Part shown: positions 6,219 through 7,174 of the stretch, piece after piece
How the letters are laid out: each line of letters starts with the position of its first letter
How positions within the stretch are numbered: the first letter of the stretch is position 1
Translations under genes and position numbers: made by a program
Notes under the pieces: model-generated
Seen by the model: only the letters and a program-made list of their open reading frames with translations
Database searches by the model: none
What the model was told of the DNA's origin: nothing
Origin: Paracoccaceae bacterium
Lineage (GTDB): Bacteria; Pseudomonadota; Alphaproteobacteria; Rhodobacterales; Rhodobacteraceae
Length of the DNA: 7,174 nt
Direction: 5' to 3'
Assembly (NCBI GenBank): GCA_003545125.1
Contig: DQCI01000181.1
Coordinates: 2,665-9,838, forward strand

Positions 6219-6275
6219 ACGCGTCCAAGCCCGGAGTGCATGTGTAACTGCCTGGCAAACACAGGAGAGATGCTC

Positions 6276-7174
6276 ATGCAAAGCACCATTCGAAAATTCT
6301 CACTCGGTGTCGCGGCGGCTGTCGTCGGGATTGTCGGCAGCGTGACCGCCGCCGTCGCAGAATTCCCCGAAAAGCCGATCACCATCCTCGCCTACATGAA
6401 GCCCGGCGGGGCCGCCGACGTTGACAGCCGCGTGTTCGCGACAATCGCCGAACGCCTGACCGGCGCGAAATACGTGGTCAAGAACATGACCGGCGCGGGC
6501 GGCATCGTGGCGATGAAGCACGTGCTCGAACAGCCTGCCGACGGCTACCTCCTGATGGCGACCACCAAGTCGCAGGTCTACAAGATCGTCACCGCAAAGA
6601 GCGACATCGACGTTGAAGACTTCCAGTGGCTGGCGCTCAACCAGCACGACCCGGAAGCGATCATCGTCAACGGCAAGATGGACGTGAACACCTGGGACGC
6701 GGTGCTTGCCGACATCGAAGCCAAAGCCGCCGCCGGCAAACGGCAGATCTGGGTCGGCCCCGCGGCAGGCGGCCTCGACCATGTGATGGCAATGAAAACC
6801 TGGGCGGCTGCCGGGATCGACCCCGAGCATGTCAAATACGTCCCCTTCGCGGGCGGCAAAGCCGCGATGATCGAGCTGCTCGGTGGACGCGTTGCGGTCT
6901 ACGTCGGCAACCCGCGCGACATCCTCGGCCAGCCGGACCTGCAGATTGCAGCCCTGTCGCGCAGCGAACGGCTGGAACCGTTCCCGGATGCGCCGACCTT
7001 CGCTGAGCTGGGCGTCGAAGGTCTCGATGCCGAGGCCATGTGGCGCGGCTTTGCGATCAAGGCCGGCATGCCGGATGAGCCGACCGCCTTCTGGAACGAG
7101 TTGTTCGCGCAAGTGGCCGAAGATCCCGAGTGGATCGCCCACGTCGAGAAATCCAGCATCGACCCGGTGCTGGT
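6276..7174 (+). CDS. TctC/Bug-family periplasmic solute-binding protein (3' end outside window)
   Basis: The frame is open to the right edge, giving 299 codons of a family that is usually about 320-330 residues, so only the last few tens are missing. AGGAGA (6263-6268) is 7 bases before the ATG at 6276; an ATG at 6270 is too close to it. Residues 1-28 form a Sec signal peptide (basic MQSTIRK, hydrophobic core, AVA cleavage site before EFPEKP). The mature start EFPEKPITILAYMKPGGAADVDSR matches the first conserved loop of Bug proteins. NMTGAGGIVAMKHVLEQPADGY is the second family hallmark, and VPFAGGKAAMIELLGGRV the third. These proteins capture small carboxylates or related solutes in the periplasm and deliver them to the TctA/TctB membrane pair, probably encoded to the right. 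The ligand is unknown. The first loop has YMKPGG rather than the more common PFPPGG. The divergent LysR gene is its likely regulator. Confidence 0.9.
   Translation, partial: MQSTIRKFSLGVAAAVVGIVGSVTAAVAEFPEKPITILAYMKPGGAADVDSRVFATIAERLTGAKYVVKNMTGAGGIVAMKHVLEQPADGYLLMATTKSQVYKIVTAKSDIDVEDFQWLALNQHDPEAIIVNGKMDVNTWDAVLADIEAKAAAGKRQIWVGPAAGGLDHVMAMKTWAAAGIDPEHVKYVPFAGGKAAMIELLGGRVAVYVGNPRDILGQPDLQIAALSRSERLEPFPDAPTFAELGVEGLDAEAMWRGFAIKAGMPDEPTAFWNELFAQVAEDPEWIAHVEKSSIDPVL

Larger units (their letters stand above)
5702..6275. other. Divergent LysR/TctC intergenic control region
   Basis: The 574 bases have no recognisable gene. Several small frames exist, but their products are Arg/Pro-rich, overlap one another and match nothing I know. 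The region contains a 10-base perfect tandem repeat (5829-5848), a possible promoter (6098-6127), a strong but unexplained ribosome site plus ATG (6136-6149), and a hairpin (6189-6218), each listed separately. The right-hand portion (about 6020-6210) is visibly richer in A and T than the rest, as expected for a promoter area. LysR operators (T-N11-A inside a short inverted repeat) must lie here if the pair is regulated in the usual way, but I could not choose one with confidence. Confidence 0.55.

Noticed and set aside
6023..6247. Small + strand frame of 74 codons in the divergent region.
   Set aside because: There is no convincing ribosome site, no family resemblance, and it overlaps the likely promoter and leader of the TctC gene.
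6300..7142. 280-codon open frame on the - strand.
   Set aside because: It is antisense to the TctC gene, which has a signal peptide, a ribosome site and family motifs on the + strand.

Overview
The window is GC-rich throughout and carries class-typical proteobacterial genes: a ferric-reductase-like flavocytochrome, a LysR regulator divergent from a TctC/Bug periplasmic binding protein, and CYTH and CBS proteins. An alphaproteobacterium is the most natural guess. That is inference from gene content and base composition; nothing in the window fixes the taxon.

Layout, left to right. (1) 1-1456, + strand: the C-terminal part of a membrane-bound ferric-reductase/NADPH-oxidase-type oxidoreductase, running in from outside the window, followed 28 bases later by a small four-helix membrane protein (DUF2269-like). 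These two look like one transcription unit. (2) 1457-2038: no intact gene. It holds what looks like the decayed start of an IS481-type transposase. (3) 2039-4189, + strand: a divergent CYTH-like protein, a canonical small CYTH (triphosphate tunnel) enzyme, and a protein made only of four CBS domains. (4) 4472-4705: the first 78 residues of a Na+/phosphate cotransporter. Its family homology stops abruptly just before the conserved QSSS motif. A long imperfect hairpin (4706-4753) begins at the very next base. (5) 4772-5701, - strand: a full-length LysR-type regulator converging on that broken gene. (6) 5702-6275: a 574-base divergent intergenic region with several small repeats and hairpins. (7) 6276-7174, + strand: a nearly complete TctC-family binding protein that runs off the right edge. 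It would be missed by any method that requires a stop codon inside the window.

How the genes may work together. The two CYTH proteins, the CBS protein and the Na/Pi cotransporter remnant suggest a neighbourhood concerned with phosphate, polyphosphate or adenylate sensing. Only the middle CYTH gene carries clear catalytic residues, so this is a contextual inference. The LysR gene and the TctC gene are a typical divergent regulator/transporter pair, probably controlling uptake of an organic acid through a tripartite tricarboxylate transporter whose membrane genes lie outside the window. The sudden end of the Na/Pi gene at the border of the LysR/TctC unit is the main sign of rearrangement here.

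No CRISPR array, rRNA or tRNA was recognised. I did not find a clearly new multi-gene system. The best leads are the truncated transporter with its hairpin, the tandem CYTH pair, and the dual translation start of the TctC gene.
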